From: Talpa occidentalis
Lineage: Eukaryota > Chordata > Mammalia > Eulipotyphla > Talpidae
DNA: 64,000 bases
Assembly: GCF_014898055.3 (NCBI RefSeq)
Contig: NW_023601433.1
Span: 42,837,876 to 42,901,875 of the forward strand
Direction: 5' to 3'
Positions 34,570-46,692 of this stretch are shown here, piece after piece. Every line of letters begins with the position of its first letter. Position 1 is the first letter of the stretch. The translations under genes were made by a program, and so were the position numbers. The notes beneath the pieces are model-generated. The model saw nothing but the letters and a program-made list of their open reading frames with translations, searched no databases and had not been told where the DNA came from.

Positions 34570-35246
34570 GACTTCCGGCCCTGTGCCCAACATCTGAAGT
34601 AGCCCCAACCAGGTCAGCTGTCATCACGAATTTCAACCTCTTTGTGACCTTGGACTGCAGCCAAACCTTACAGCGTGACTTCCGTGGCCCCTCACACATG
34701 CGCAGGAAGGTCATGCCCTGGCTCTCTAAGGAGATGCGGCAGAAATACGTCTGCTCCACGTCCACCCATAGGAACAACAAATTCCAGGTGGCTCACGGGC
34801 ACTACACAGGTCAGCACATGGGCATGTAGTCCATGTGTCGGAAAGAAATGTCATCTAGGCTGAGCAGGTGCAGCATGAGAAGGCTAATGGCATAGCCATC
34901 CAGGTGGGCATTCACCCTAGCAAGGTGGTTATCACCGGCTAAAACTGGACAAAGATCGGAAAAAATAATTCTTGAGCACAAAGCCAAATCTCTACAAGCA
35001 GGAAAAGAGAAAGACAAATATAAGGAATAACTTACTGAGAAAAGCAGAAATTAGTATAACCGATCGTGCAACCAGTTTCACTGAGAATTTTTAGCCTTGT
35101 GTGTGTCCTTTGAAATATTTCAAGATGTCTGTGAACCATTTTGTTTCCTTCTTGTTTTGTTATTGGCATGTAGCTCTGTAAATCTTCTTTTGCTATTTTG
35201 ATTAATATTTTATGAATGAAAATTGGAATGGTTTCCTAATTTCAAA
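34570..35246 (+). pseudogene. RPL26 processed pseudogene
   Basis: From 34,626 the reading frame gives residues FNLFVTLD, later HMRRKVMPWLSKEMRQKY, then GHYTGQHMG. This follows ribosomal protein L26 (eL26, a component of the large ribosomal subunit; usual length 145 residues). The start codon is ACG instead of ATG. A single-base loss near 34,824 shifts the frame and brings a stop at 34,827-34,829. Later segments (VHVGIHPSKVVI-like and a LEHKAKSLQAGKEKDKYKE-like part) lie in another frame, and a stop interrupts the end. There are no introns. The 3' end carries about 190 bp of UTR and a short A tract, followed by AAATTACTGAATGA (35,247-35,260), a copy of the repeat at 34,556-34,569. It could derive from the RPL26L1 paralogue instead. 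Confidence 0.92.
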
Positions 35247-35260
35247 AAATTACTGAATGA

Positions 35261-36365
35261 ATAAACAAACAAATGAATTTCTAAGCCATCTATGAGTGAA
35301 ATTTCTGGACAATTCATTCAATATGAGAGACAACTATTAAATAGATTTCTGTTCAGATGTGTGAAACCCCTACTCTCATTTCTCAATTTTCCTTTGATTT
35401 ATTATTTGACAATCAAAGATCCAAACATATTTCAAAATGTGAGATACTTTGGAAGATTAAACAAAAATGAAATTTACCAGAGTTTGCATACGAACTCATA
35501 CACTTAGATTTTTAACACCTTCCCAAGTGTTTATACTTTTATAGAAGTATAAAATGGGAATAACATGATGATGAATCACAGAGTGAAATCAATCATATAA
35601 TCATACAATCAATCCATAAGGAAAAGTAAGTCCAATGAAGTTCAAACCTTGCCTGAAGTCTAAGTAAAGGACCGTTTGTTCTGAACCAAGATCAATGCAA
35701 ACTTTTAAATTTAAAAGAGGGTTTATTTCAGAGAAACCTCATGAAAACTAGTTAAATGAAGTTTAGTAGGCTATGCATGGAAACTGGCAAGTTATTCATT
35801 TCCACGAGGTTTTGTAGCCTCTTCTCTCTGCTTCCATTATCCTTCTACATGAGAGAGTGGTTTCCCTGCTCTCATAACCATCCCAAAAGGCAGAGACCTC
35901 CACCTAAGCTCCTCACAATTAACTAGTCTGGATACAGGTTTCTTTGACCCAATAAATGGCCCAATAAAAAACTAATAAACAGCAGTCCCTTTCTGGCCCA
36001 TGACTATGGTAGGGGGCCGAGTTATCCTTTGTGGCACTGACAGAGGCAGATTCTCTAAGATGGGGTCAGGCTGGAAGGACAAACCTGGCCCCTCTAGTGT
36101 CCCCAGGATGGTCAGAGCCTGGCTGTCTGGCTCCATGCCAGCATCCTGTGGCCTGGAAAGGATGGGTGGATTGAAGGACAACTGCAGTTTTAAAGGAAGT
36201 GGACGCCTAAGGTCAATGCACTCATGCACCAGAAAGTACATTCTAGCCCCTGCTCTCTCTCCCTAGCCAGGGCCCATCCAAAGGGGCCTCTCACTCACAC
36301 ACTTTATAAGTAACTCAGAGACAACTTAGAGCACTGTCAGGAAAAAAGTAACAATAATGGTAAAG
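35261..36365. other. Unclassified DNA with an odd GC-rich frame
   Basis: Mostly AT-rich unique sequence. Between about 35,970 and 36,270 composition rises and a minus-strand frame of 89 residues (35,972-36,241) reads through without stop, overlapping a plus-strand frame of similar length. I do not recognise the product. It may be a piece of an unnamed retroelement or a processed sequence; no A tail is seen. Not called as a gene. Confidence 0.35.
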
Positions 36366-36369
36366 GAAT

Positions 36370-36730
36370 CAAAATTTTGTTACAGATGAAATGGTTGGGG
36401 AAACGTGGTATGTTTTGCCTGGAGAAAGGAAAATTTAAAAGAGATGTGATTTCTTTGTGCAAATATTTGAAGTGCTGTCTTCATTCTTAAAGGATTCTAG
36501 TTTTGCATTTCTGCAGAAGCCCAGAACTAGTACCAAAGGATAAAAATTAAAAGGAGGTAGCATTTGGCTATAAATTAGCAGTAACATTCTTTCTGACAAA
36601 GTTATTTCTTAAAGAGAGTGCCCTCTCACACTCAAGAGATGGGATGATCTTTTACTTGTAAGAAAAACTGTATTGCTGATAGAGAAATTAGGAGACTCCT
36701 AGGTCTAAGTTCCGGAATTCTATGACCTTG
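36370..36730 (+). repeat. CR1/L3-like LINE 3' fragment
   Basis: Phrases such as TGCCTGGAGAAAGGAAAATT, TGCAAATATTTGAAGTGCTG, and AGAACTAGTACCAAAGGATA follow the pattern of the mammalian CR1/L3-type repeat (CTGAGAAGA..., TTCAAGTA.TTGAAGGGCTG, AGAACTAGGACCAATGGGT). The end GGAATTCTATGACCT near 36,713 matches the characteristic ATTCTATGA ending of CR1 elements. CR1 has been dead in placental mammals for over 100 million years. Confidence 0.65.
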
Positions 36731-38895
36731 CTGCAGGTACATCTGGCTGACTGGATTGCTTGTTGTCACAAGAACAAAAACCACGGTCTGTGGTCAATTG
36801 GATCAGCAGTGTCAGCAGATGCCAAGTGACTCTACCACCGGGAACAGCATATTTCCCCAGTCTCAGGTTGGATCCCTTCTATACTGGGCCTTCTCAAGGC
36901 AGTTTGAAACAAGTCTCCTTCAGCTAAGATGTTCTGGATCATCCAAGCCTCCCTACCTCCCGCAGGGTGACCATCTGCTAGATCAGCCAGTGGGACTGCA
37001 GTTCACCATCAAATGTTCAAGATCTGACTAGGCTCTGAGAGGAGAGCTTTAGACATAGCTCATTTGTTTGCAAAACCCAGAGGCCTGTTTAAAGTAGCTC
37101 AGATTTGAAAAAAAAAGTGTAAAGGGAAAGTGTAACGATATGCATTCTAAGGATATAAAGAGGTTTTGCCAAAACCCAAGAAAAGCTGAACCCATGAGTC
37201 AGCAAAGGGCAGTAAAGACAGTAGGGGGAGGGGGAGCCTCAGCAGCAGGGGCTCACCGCCTTTACAGAGCCTCTGTTCATATGACCCAACTCTCCTCCTC
37301 CATGGTGCATGCTCCTTTCCCTGGGTCTCTTCCCTCAAAATCCTTCAGAGGCCTCTGATTGCTGACCAGTCGATAAAATGGCTGGTTGAATCTCCTATCC
37401 GTCACCAGACTAATAAACTGCAGCCTGTAGGGGCTGCTCTTAGAGCAAGTTAAGCTAGAAATAGGAATTGGGCTTGGGGAAAGTGAACAGAATCATCATG
37501 TACAGAGATAACCGGGGTGCTGTACTAACCCAGCAGAAGGAGTCCGTAGTAATGTAGAGTCATTTATACATTGCTAGTTTCATTCCTATTCTCTTCCTCC
37601 TCTGTGCTTTTGTTTGCATATCTCCAAAGTTATACTCGATTGATTCGACAATTCCGAACACTAAATCAGTATGCCTGCTGGACCAGGTGCCTATATACAA
37701 TTCTAAAGAGTTTAGGCAAGGAGATTGAATATCCAGCTTTGATTACTCATTCTAATTAACTCACTCATTTGTACATGTAACAAATAATTATCGAGTGCTT
37801 AATTAGGACCATAGCTCTCCACTAGAAACAAAGAGGTATAATCTATGTTTTATATCCTCAGGCAGCTTGCAGTCTATCTGAGAAACCAAAACATACGTCC
37901 TTAAGCAAATAAATACAATTTAAGGTAATTCCTATCATCTCAGAGCTATGTGGGTTTAGCTAGCCTTGTGCTAAAATGAACCAGGTCTAACTCATATGGT
38001 GTGGTATACTAGCGAGGCAAAATGCAGTATCTTCATTCAGCACTGACAAAATCACTGTCTCTCTGTGGCACTTAACTGCAGAAGCTTTGAAGCCTTCTGC
38101 AATTTATTATGCTGAGTCCAATTAATCAACATGCAGAATAAAGATGGAGCTCTGGGAAAGTTAGCGTGCAATCTGGGTGACACATGCTCAGCTAGGACAG
38201 TCTCTTCCCAGGCTTGCCATGCTGACTGCTATTTCTAAGGAATGATATTCTCATCCTGTCATCTAGATGAGGACTCAATGTAAAATTGTCTGAGATAGTC
38301 ATTGGCCACAAAACCGAGGAGTTTCATGGTTTGAACCCTTGGAACTATGGAAAAAAGGAGCTCTTAAGTATATTATTTAGAATGGAAAAAGTTAAAGATA
38401 TTTTTTGTTTCCCTTGTTTTCTTTCTTTATTTTATAAATGGGATTGAAAAATGACACATCCTGGTCCCTCAGAACAGATCTCTTGCTGTCCACGACTCTA
38501 GCTGTACATCCCCCTCCTTCCTTTAGCCTTGAAGGACAGCTCCCCACCATGGCTCAACACTGTCTTTTTCAAAGGGGCCAGTTTACCAAGAGGCATCCTC
38601 CTTCTACCCTGGAATCATCCACATATTCAATCAACAAGCACTTGTGGGGGCCTCCTCTTGGTCAGTGCCTCAGCTAGATGCAATGAGAGATTCAAAACTA
38701 ATACCAGCCCTGGCCTCCAGTAGCTTGGCATTGGAGGGTGAGAATCACGACATACATACAGAACATCTGTAATACCAGGCAAAAACTCATGCTGGGGATT
38801 GGAATTACATTGGCTAAATTGACTTGGAGGGAGAATTGATCTTTCAAAGAAAAAAAAATATAAGGCCAAAGAGAAAAGTGGGTAGTGGATATAAA
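36731..38895. other. AT-rich DNA with old LINE traces
   Basis: No gene is supported. Traces of the ATTTATTGAGCACC-type old LINE repeat appear at about 37,745-37,890 (ACAAATAATTATCGAGTGCT) and 38,610-38,770 (CAACAAGCACTTGTGGGGGC). The four frames of 60-91 residues show no domain. Confidence 0.4.
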
Positions 38896-38899
38896 GATA

Positions 38900-39425
38900 C
38901 AATTCACCCTACAGAAAACTCAAATATGAGATAATACCCAGTCACACTAGAAATCAAAGAAATAGCAATGAAGACAACAGTGAGATATCATTTTGCATCT
39001 GTTTGCTTAGGGAAAAACACTAAATTGAATAATGCCAATTGTTGCAGAGGGTTCAAGAAATAGGAGTTTCTATGAAATGCTAGTAGGCATATAAATGGGT
39101 GCAGGTAGTCCAGACAGCAATTGGAGGTATGTAGAGTCTCATGCCTGGGTATATTAACCCATAGAAATCCTGCTTATAACTGGATATGTTCAGTAGTGTT
39201 TAGCCCAATATTGTTTGTGGTAGTGATGAGTTGGAGGTAACAGAAGTTTCCATCACAAGGACTGAGATGGACATTTCATTGAATACTACTCAGCATCAGA
39301 ACAATAAAACAGATATACTCACCATGTACTCACTATTCCTAAGATAGTTTTCATTGGTGACAGTAAGAAACAGGTTGAGATACATAGCATAGTCTCCTTT
39401 CTATAAGTCAAAAAACACTTATACA
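38900..39425 (+). repeat. Old L1 3' ORF2 fragment
   Basis: The order of phrases is that of old L1: GAGATAATACCCAGTCACAC, GAAATAGCAATGAAGACAAC, AGTGAGATATCATTTTGC, then TTCATTGAATACTACTCAGC (encoding the EYYSA-type motif region). All frames are broken. L1 sequence may resume after about 39,500. A piece reading GTGCCTGACCCAGAGAGACC and CTCAATAAATTG at 39,450-39,485 looks instead like an L2 3' end. Confidence 0.65.
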
Positions 39426-40539
39426 AACAACCACCTCCCTAGCAGCTACAAAAGTGCCTGACCCAGAGAGACCCTCAATAAATTGTTTTTGTTGTTCTCA
39501 AACAGATATACTAAATAGCACTATGCATTTTCAATGGCACAAAAAAGTGAGGTCCATATTCATATGTATGTAAATTTGGAATAGGTAGGCATAGCGAGAC
39601 ATATTTTTAAGGATATACAAAAATCTAAGAACATGTCCTCAGGTATGATTTTTCTGGATATAGTCATTCAATATTAAAATGGGTTGCCTGAAGTGAAGTA
39701 AAATGCATAGAGCTCTCTGGTATCCAAGGTCAAATATCCTCAAGAACACCACTCTCTATGCTCTGATTTTGTATTCACCAGGCAACATGTTGAAGTCAAA
39801 GTTTCTTAGATACCTGATTGCCAGAAAAGGCAAAAAGAGTATATCCCCCAAAGAAACTACATGGATAGTCTGTTAGGAAATAGGGGGGCAGCTCTGGAGT
39901 ATAAATTAGTATATTGGCATCAGGTTCTTATGATCTGAGTTCACTCGATCAGTAAGTATAATCTTAGATGTTTCACTGGTTACTTTATCTTCTTAAATCA
40001 ATGGTTAAATATAAATTTAGGCTCCATTTTTTTTTCAGCTTCATGGGTAATTATGTGTACTTCCTATTGCCTCACATCAGGGCACATCGTGTCTGTCTAT
40101 CTCACTTCTAATGATTCTGAGATTGGTCAGTAGCGTCAGGTAATGTCTGGACTCATTTCTCTTTTTTCACCTAATGTTTTCAGCATCTGTGGACAATCAT
40201 TGCCTGAATTTCTCAAGGTTTATAAAATGATTTTATAATTCTATCATTCCTTCTACATAAAATCACTAAATTCCTCTACAAAGACTTTTCCTTCCTCAAC
40301 TATTTTAAAACTCTGAAATATGTCATTTTTAAAAACAAAAGGTCAATATAAAGGCATGACTTCTTCCTTATAAATTTTCAGAATAGTGACTTTATTAATT
40401 TCTTGTACAGATGAACATGTTTTTCTTATCAATATAAACTTGTGAATTTAAACAAATGCCATCATTTTTCTTTCGGTAGTGTCTTTCCTTTAAAATAGCT
40501 ATGTTCAAGAAGCTGCTCTTACTTAAACTGAGCTTACAA
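39426..40539. other. Decayed LINE and unclassified AT-rich DNA
   Basis: Nothing codes for a protein here. The left part is a mix of L2-like end and L1-like 3' UTR text. From about 39,700 to 40,500 I see no assignable family. Confidence 0.4.
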
Positions 40540-40656
40540 AGATTTTTTCCCCTATACTTTCTTTTACAAGATTTATAGTTTTAGGTTTTATATTGAAGTC
40601 CATGGTCTAGTTTGATTTTTTCATATAGTGCAAAATATGAATCAGAATTCATCTTA

Positions 40657-40974
40657 GGACATGAGGGCAACGTCTGCCACTGGATCGATCACCAGGATTG
40701 AGTCAGCTGATCTGGCTGGCTAGGAGGGTGTCCACATCTTCCTTCACCATTCCATGTGTGTTCCTCAAAAAACTGGATGTATGCTCAAATAGGATGGCCT
40801 TGCCTGATACAGAAGGACCATTCTTCAATCAAGGGTGTACATGTAGCTGTGTCCCCTGCTAGAACCTCCAAACAAGCTTTCAAGGTCTGTTTGTAGGAGA
40901 ATGTACTATCCTCAAATTTCCAAGATTCCAGACACATCCACATGAGGTACTGCACATGGCAGTCTGCCTTTCTA
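40657..40974 (+). pseudogene. 7SK snRNA retropseudogene
   Basis: The sequence follows 7SK RNA (the P-TEFb-regulating snRNA, about 331 nt) over nearly its whole length. It has GATCGATCACCAGG, TTGAGTCAGCTGATCTGGC, TGGCTAGGAGGGTGTCC, GGACCATTCTTCAATCAAGG, CCCCTGCTAGAACCTCCAAA, and the end TGGCAGTCTGCCTTTCTAT. It lacks about a dozen bases of the 5' hairpin region and has scattered changes, many at CpG. It ends in an A-rich tract (ATAAAAAAAGAAA) and sits inside L1 DNA, with ATCTT on both sides as a possible short duplication. The functional pol III promoter elements are upstream and external, and none is seen here, so it should be silent. Confidence 0.93.
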
Positions 40975-41885
40975 TAAAAAAAGAAATCTTGCTTTTATTT
41001 GCATATGTATAGCCAATTGTTTTAGCACTGTTGAAAAGACTATTTCATCACTGAATTGCCATTGCATGTAGTTGAAAATCTGTAGCCTAAGTATCTGTGT
41101 ATCTATTTTAGGACTATCTATTTGTCTGTCTTTCTGCCAATAACACTCTGTCTTGATTACTATAGGTTTATAATAAGTCTGGAAATTAGGCAGTGTATGT
41201 CTTACTTCTTGTTCAAAATTGTTTTGGCTATTCTCAGTTTTTTGCATTTCCATATACATTCTAGAATCAGCTTGCCACTCTCCACAAAAGAACATGCTGG
41301 TATCTTAGTTAGGATGGTATTGCACCTGTAGATCAATGTGAGGAAAATTGATATTGTCACAATATTGAGGCTTCTGACCTATGAGCATCTCTCCATTTAT
41401 TTAAGGTCCTTCTTTATCTTGTAGTTTTCAGAGTTCAGGGCTTGAATATCTTTGTCAGACTATTTTGTATTGTTGCAGCTACTATAGGTAGTATTTTTTG
41501 AAACTTCAAGTTCTAATAACTTACTGCTAGTTTATAGACATATGATTGATTTTTGTATATTGAACTTATATCAATTGTAGTAGCCTCCTTGTAAAATCCG
41601 TCACATTTTCTACATAGATAATCCTGTCACAAAGAATAAAGACAGTTACATCTTCTTTTTTAATGATCTGGATTCCTTTTTTTTTTATCTTTCTTGCCTT
41701 ATTGCCCTGACAAGGATCTCTAGTAAAATATTGACTAGAAGTGATGAGAGCAAACATCTCTGACTTGTTTCCATAGAAGGAAAAATTCAGTCTTTCACAA
41801 TTAAGTATGATGTAGTTAAAGGTTTTTCATAAGACATCCTTTATCAAATTGAGTAAATGTCCTTCTATTCCCAGTTTCCTCAGGG

Positions 41886-42181
41886 TTTTTTTTAAAAAAA
41901 GATTTATTTATTTATACAAGAACCAGGGTACAGGCCAGATGCACAGGAGGGTGAGAGGATTCACCAGACACAGAGGGGGGAACTGGACAGGCAGACTGAC
42001 AATATACACTGCTGACGGGAGCAGAGAGAGGTCTGTCTCTCCGGGCAAGACAGGAGAGGTCTGCTGCACCATGTGGGTTATTCCCTGACAGGCTGGGATC
42101 GAATGGATCGAACCTGTGCTGCAGAGGCTGTGGACAGCTTCACAGTGCAGTGCTCAACTGCCTGCGCCACCAGGGAGGCCC
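41886..42181 (-). mobile_element. tRNA-derived SINE with internal duplication
   Basis: T run 41,886-41,893 and reversed tail on the left; reversed head ending CCACCAGGGAGGCCC at 42,165-42,179. Near 42,025-42,062 the motif GAGAGGTCTG occurs twice with a CTCTCCGGGCAAGACAG spacer, so a short segment is duplicated compared with the other copies. It inserted into antisense L1. T- and A-rich flanks hide the duplication. Confidence 0.88.
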
Positions 42182-43200
42182 AATTTTTTTTTTTAAATCA
42201 GTAATAATATGTGAATTACATTCATTGGTTTTCTAATATTAAGCCAATCCTGCATGTGGAATAAAGTCCACGTGGTACCCCTATATTATCCCTTTTATTT
42301 ATTGTGTTTGATTTGCCAAAATTTTGCTTAGAATTTTTGCATGTATGTTCATAAGGATTATTGATTTGTAGTTTTGTTTTCTTTTTCTTTCTTTTTTTAA
42401 TCATTGTCAAGTTTTGGTATCAGAGTAATATTGTTTTTATAATAAGTTGAGAAGTATTCCTTTCTTGAATTTTGTGGAAAAGTTGTTATAAGATTGCATT
42501 ATTTTTCACATTGTTGTTTCATTGTATATGTTTACTAGTGATGAATAATCTCACTTTTTGTATGTTCAAAATGTCTTTTTTATTCTCTTTTCACTTCATT
42601 TTTGAAAGATATTTTAGTGGGTATAAAATTCTAGGTTGGCAGTTTACATCTTCTTTTAGTACTTGAAAAATGTTAAGCTGTTGTCTTTTTGCTCGCGTTA
42701 TTTCTGTGATTATCCTTTTATTTATTCCTCTGTGTGTAAAATGACATTTTTTCTTTGGCTGTTTTGAAGATTTTGTCTTATTACTGGCTTTGGGTATTCT
42801 TATTATTATGTGCCTTCGTGTGGTTTTCTTTAAATTTTGGGGCTTGAGGTTATTTAAATTTTTGGAACTGTGGATTTATATTTTTCATCAAATTTAGGGA
42901 AGAATTTGACCATAAATCATATATTTTTCTGACTCCTCCTTTTGGGAGCTCCTATTGGATAACTTGTGTTGCTTATACCTTCAATTTCCTTCTTAATGCC
43001 TGTCTGCTATTAACACTGTCATCCCATCCTGTGTTCTTTTCATCTCATACATTGCTGTTTTCATATCAAAAAACTGAATTTTTTAAAAAAATATGCTTTA
43101 GATATATCGAATACAGTTATAATGACTATTTCTATATTTGTGTCTGCTTATTTTAACTGTGTTTATTTATCTGGGTCAGTTCTGGGTTGATTGCTAAGTG

Positions 43201-44075
43201 TCATTTGTCACTAACTAGAACCCAGCCTCCTTGAAAGAAATGACTAATTACAGATATGGACAAGAAATATCCAAGATAATCCTGGGACATCTTCTAATGC
43301 CAAAATAAAAAGGGGGGAAGTAACATAGATTCATTGTTACAGAGTTTTCATTTTTGGTAGGTCTTTTCTTCTCAGTGTTGAAAGCAAATCTGGACTTCAT
43401 GTTATTTCTAACTCAAATTTAACATTGTAGGGCTTTTCATTAAATTATTTGATTTTATGTTTGTACTTCTTTTGCTGTGCTATTTTAAAATAGCCATATC
43501 TTTTACATATGCATATACAAGTATGTAAGGTGAAATGACATGCTGTCTGGACTTTGATGCCAAATACATCAGCAAAAATAAAAATGCAAATTTAAGAAAA
43601 GAAATATAAACATATACTATGAACATAATAATGTTGTAAAATCTTGACTGAATTTGTTGAATCTGGATGATAGCTCTATTACAGATTCATAATATTTCAT
43701 GTGCGTGAGTGCATGTGAAATTTTGAGAGAGATGTCCTCTTGCCTAATAAGATTGGCAACCTCCATTTTCTGACTCCTCTTCACTGTCTATACAGTTACA
43801 GTAATAGCTTGTGCTTGCCATTTTGATATTCATTCATCTTCATTTTTTTTACCCTAGGATTTCTCTAACTTTATTGAAATTCAAATGCTGAATTTTTAAA
43901 AGATTCAAAAAATGTGATTGATTTATAACCGTGTTATTGGTTTTCAGCATTTCTGGGTGTTGTATAGTAGAAGAGATTTCAGGTCCATCCTGTTTTTTGG
44001 AAATGGAAGTTTTCAGCTGTGTTTTTAAAAGAATTTTAATTCCCTTTTTTTAGTGCATAGGGAAGCAGTCTATAA
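43201..44075. other. AT-rich unclassified DNA
   Basis: No gene is recognised. Likely decayed L1 or other old repeat, with no landmark strong enough to name. Confidence 0.4.
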
Positions 44076-44079
44076 AGTG

Positions 44080-44290
44080 GCTATTGCGTTATCAATATTA
44101 CCTTATAAGCACAGTCTAAGAGGTTACAAAGCATTATCACACTTAATCCTCACAACAACCTCACAACACAGCAGGATTTCCATCCTACATTTATTTATGG
44201 AAAGACTGAAGCCCAGGGAGATGAAGACATACAGCAGAACTCTCACACTAAATGCCAGGACTGGGATTTGAGTTCTTGGGGTTACGTCAC
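44080..44290 (+). repeat. MIR SINE, nearly full length
   Basis: The copy contains the core TTAATCCTCACAACAACCTC at 44,143-44,162, then the segment with TTTATGGAAAGACTGAAGCC and the 3' segment GCCAGGACTGGGATTTGAGT (as in GCAGAGCCGGGATTCGAACC). It is one of the best preserved MIRs in the window. The 72-residue frame across it is chance. Confidence 0.85.
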
Positions 44291-45359
44291 CCCACAGCAT
44301 TAGTCTCCGAAAAGGCAAGGCTGTTTTCTCCTGATAGTTATCAGCACATTCATTTTCAAAGTCTAAAGCAAGAGAAAAAAAGTTTTAGTGGGTAGTGGAA
44401 AGAATAGATTATAAAGGAAAAACTCCCCTTCTTCAGATTTGCAAGATGGTCAGATATCTGTATCCCCTCCTATGTTTTAGGAAGAAAAACTGCACCCATG
44501 TGCTTCAGACAGATGTGAAAACTTTGGTGGGAGTCCTGTGCAGCTGGCTGGCCAGCTTTTGCCTGCTCTGTTATTTTTATTTAAACTTTTAAATCTGGGG
44601 TCAATGGATACTAGTGACTGGGTCAAAAAGACCATTTTGGTATAAACTATTTATACTTAACAGACTTCTGTGTCTGTCTGTGTAGTTTTGCCAAGCATTT
44701 GAATGGTTTTTCTTTTTGAGTATTCCTTATTCTTTTTTTGGGAAAAAAGCTTTTCACAGTGGGAAGAGGAGAAGGACCAGGCATGAAACACTCTGTCTCC
44801 CTGGAAGACTTTGGGGTCTCTTCCCAAAGTAGATGCAGATCTCTGACTTGCAAATACTTTGGAATTTCTTTTTTTGGAGTTCACTGTTATTCTTTGCCTT
44901 TTAGACTCTCTGATTTAATTTAGTAGAATAGACAAAGTATTGGAGAGAAATTATAACTCCTAATACACAACTAGGTGAGATGGAGGCAATATAACTTTTT
45001 CATTTACCATTTAATTTTAAAATCACACATTTATTTGAATAATTCTTATCCCATACTTTAAAAAAACTTTTCTTTTTATCATGAGAAAAATAGAAAGTAG
45101 AAAAAGTGTAAAGAAACAAAAAATATCCATAACCTTATCATAGAAAAAAAGTCTATTGAGTTTAAAAGTATTCCCTTTCAGTTTTTTGAATGCATTTTTA
45201 TTTCTCTTAAAAATTTATATTTTAATATGTATGATTTGTATAAAATTAAATTATACATATAATTTTTAGACTTTGCTTTTTAATAGCATTATATAGCAAA
45301 AATTTCTCTTTTTATTGCCGGTCTTGCAAAAGAATTTTTAAAAAATCCTGTTATTTCAA
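44291..45359. other. AT-rich DNA without recognised gene
   Basis: The frames at 44,395-44,923 show no domain. From about 44,990 on, long A/T runs and phrases such as TATTGCCGGTCTTGCAAAAG at 45,315 suggest decayed LINE DNA. Confidence 0.4.
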
Positions 45360-46430
45360 ATTATAGATGTTCATAATTTGTTAGACATTTATATCTTTTT
45401 GAAAATTGTACATTTGCTTTTCTCCCATTTCCCAAACCCCTGGGAATGTTAGTATTTTCTTTATTGATTTGTAAATGTTTTCCTTGTTAAGATATTAATC
45501 CCTAGTGTCACATTTATTACAAATATTTTGCCAATAATATTTTTTGCCCCCAATTTTACTTACACTTTTAAAGGATTATTCTTATGGAATTTTTAAGTGT
45601 TACATAGTTAAATATATTGGCATTTTAAAATATGCTTTCACTACCATTAAGTTTCTACTTAGGATGTCCTTTCCCACTCTAATATCAGCTAACTATTCAC
45701 TGGTATTTTCTTCTAATTCATTCACTCAATTAAGTATTAAATGGCTTTGGAACCAGAATTTATTCTAGAAGCCGAGGATAAAACAACAAATAAAATAGTC
45801 CAAAGAGCTCACTCCCATGGAGCTTATATCCTCAGGTCTTATTACTTAATGTTTTTTGTTTAACTCTTACATTCTAGTAAAAGTTTTATTTTTGATATAA
45901 AGTATAAATAAGAGTCTAACTTTGTGTTTTTCTTTTTTAAAGAAAGCTTTTATGAAGTATAACATTTGTACAAAAAAATGCAGAAATCATAAATGTGTAG
46001 CTTTCTGAGTTTACTGAACATACCATCAGAAAAGTCTCCTTGGCATGACATGTTATTCTTCTAATATGCTACTGGATTTGATTTGCTAAATCATCTTTAT
46101 GATTTTTATCTGTACTTATAAAAAAGAGTGGTATATAGTTAGTTGCATTTTTTTGTTCTAGATTTATCAGGTTTGTCAACCAGATTACACAAATCTATAC
46201 GTTGAGTTGGAAAGCTCTGCATATTTTATTGTGCTCTGCAATAATCTGTTTAGTGTGGGAATTAATTTTTTGTTTGTAAGCTTGAAAACATCGATTCATA
46301 AATTATATGCTTACCTGCATCTTCTGACTTTCTTGAATGTAGTCCTCCAACAGCTTGTTTAATGTCTTTTATAACTATTGGTTAATTAAGGCATCTACTT
46401 CTTAGCAATTTGTTTTCCTAAACACTGAAA
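45360..46430 (-). repeat. Old antisense L1
   Basis: Plus-strand phrases AAATATTTTGCCAATAATAT (about 45,522), CTTTTAAAGGATTATTCTTA, and GCTACTGGATTTGATTTGCT (46,067) correspond to antisense L1 ORF2 text (as in GCAAATATTTTCTCCCA and GCTGTTGGATTTGATTTGCT). A piece around 45,945-46,040 (TATGAAGTATAACATTTGTA) is of the type found in L1 3' regions. All frames are broken. Confidence 0.6.
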
Positions 46431-46692
46431 TTCATGTATACAAGAGGCATACCAGGTCATTAAAATTAAACAACTGACCAATTCACCAGGTAGGCATAAA
46501 CCAAAAAGAAATGTCACAAAATTAGTATCTGTAAATTAATATCCAAAGTTAGTAGAATCACAGAAGATAATCTTTTGCTGATAAAAAAAATTCAAAATCA
46601 TTGATGCTTGCTATTTCTTTCAAGAGTGAATCAAGAGTGAAGTAAATAACAGGCATAAATTTTAAGTCCCAAGTAATATAGCCATGACATAT

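Larger units (their letters stand above)
40540..43200 (-). repeat. Old antisense L1, interrupted twice
   Basis: On the minus strand this is L1. Plus-strand text such as TTTATAGTTTTAGGTTTTAT (about 40,574), TGCATATGTATAGCCAATTG, CTTGATTACTATAGGTTTAT, TTGATATTGTCACAATATTG, and CTTTGGCTGTTTTGAAGATT at 42,757 are familiar antisense L1 phrases. The order goes from ORF2 to the upstream part. No frame is intact. A 7SK retropseudogene (40,657) and a SINE (41,886) inserted later and split it into three pieces. Two or more L1 copies may be joined. Confidence 0.75.

Noticed and set aside
34570..35246. Functional RPL26 gene
   Set aside because: No ATG start, a frameshift with stop at 34,827, further stops, no introns and flanking target duplications show a dead retrocopy.
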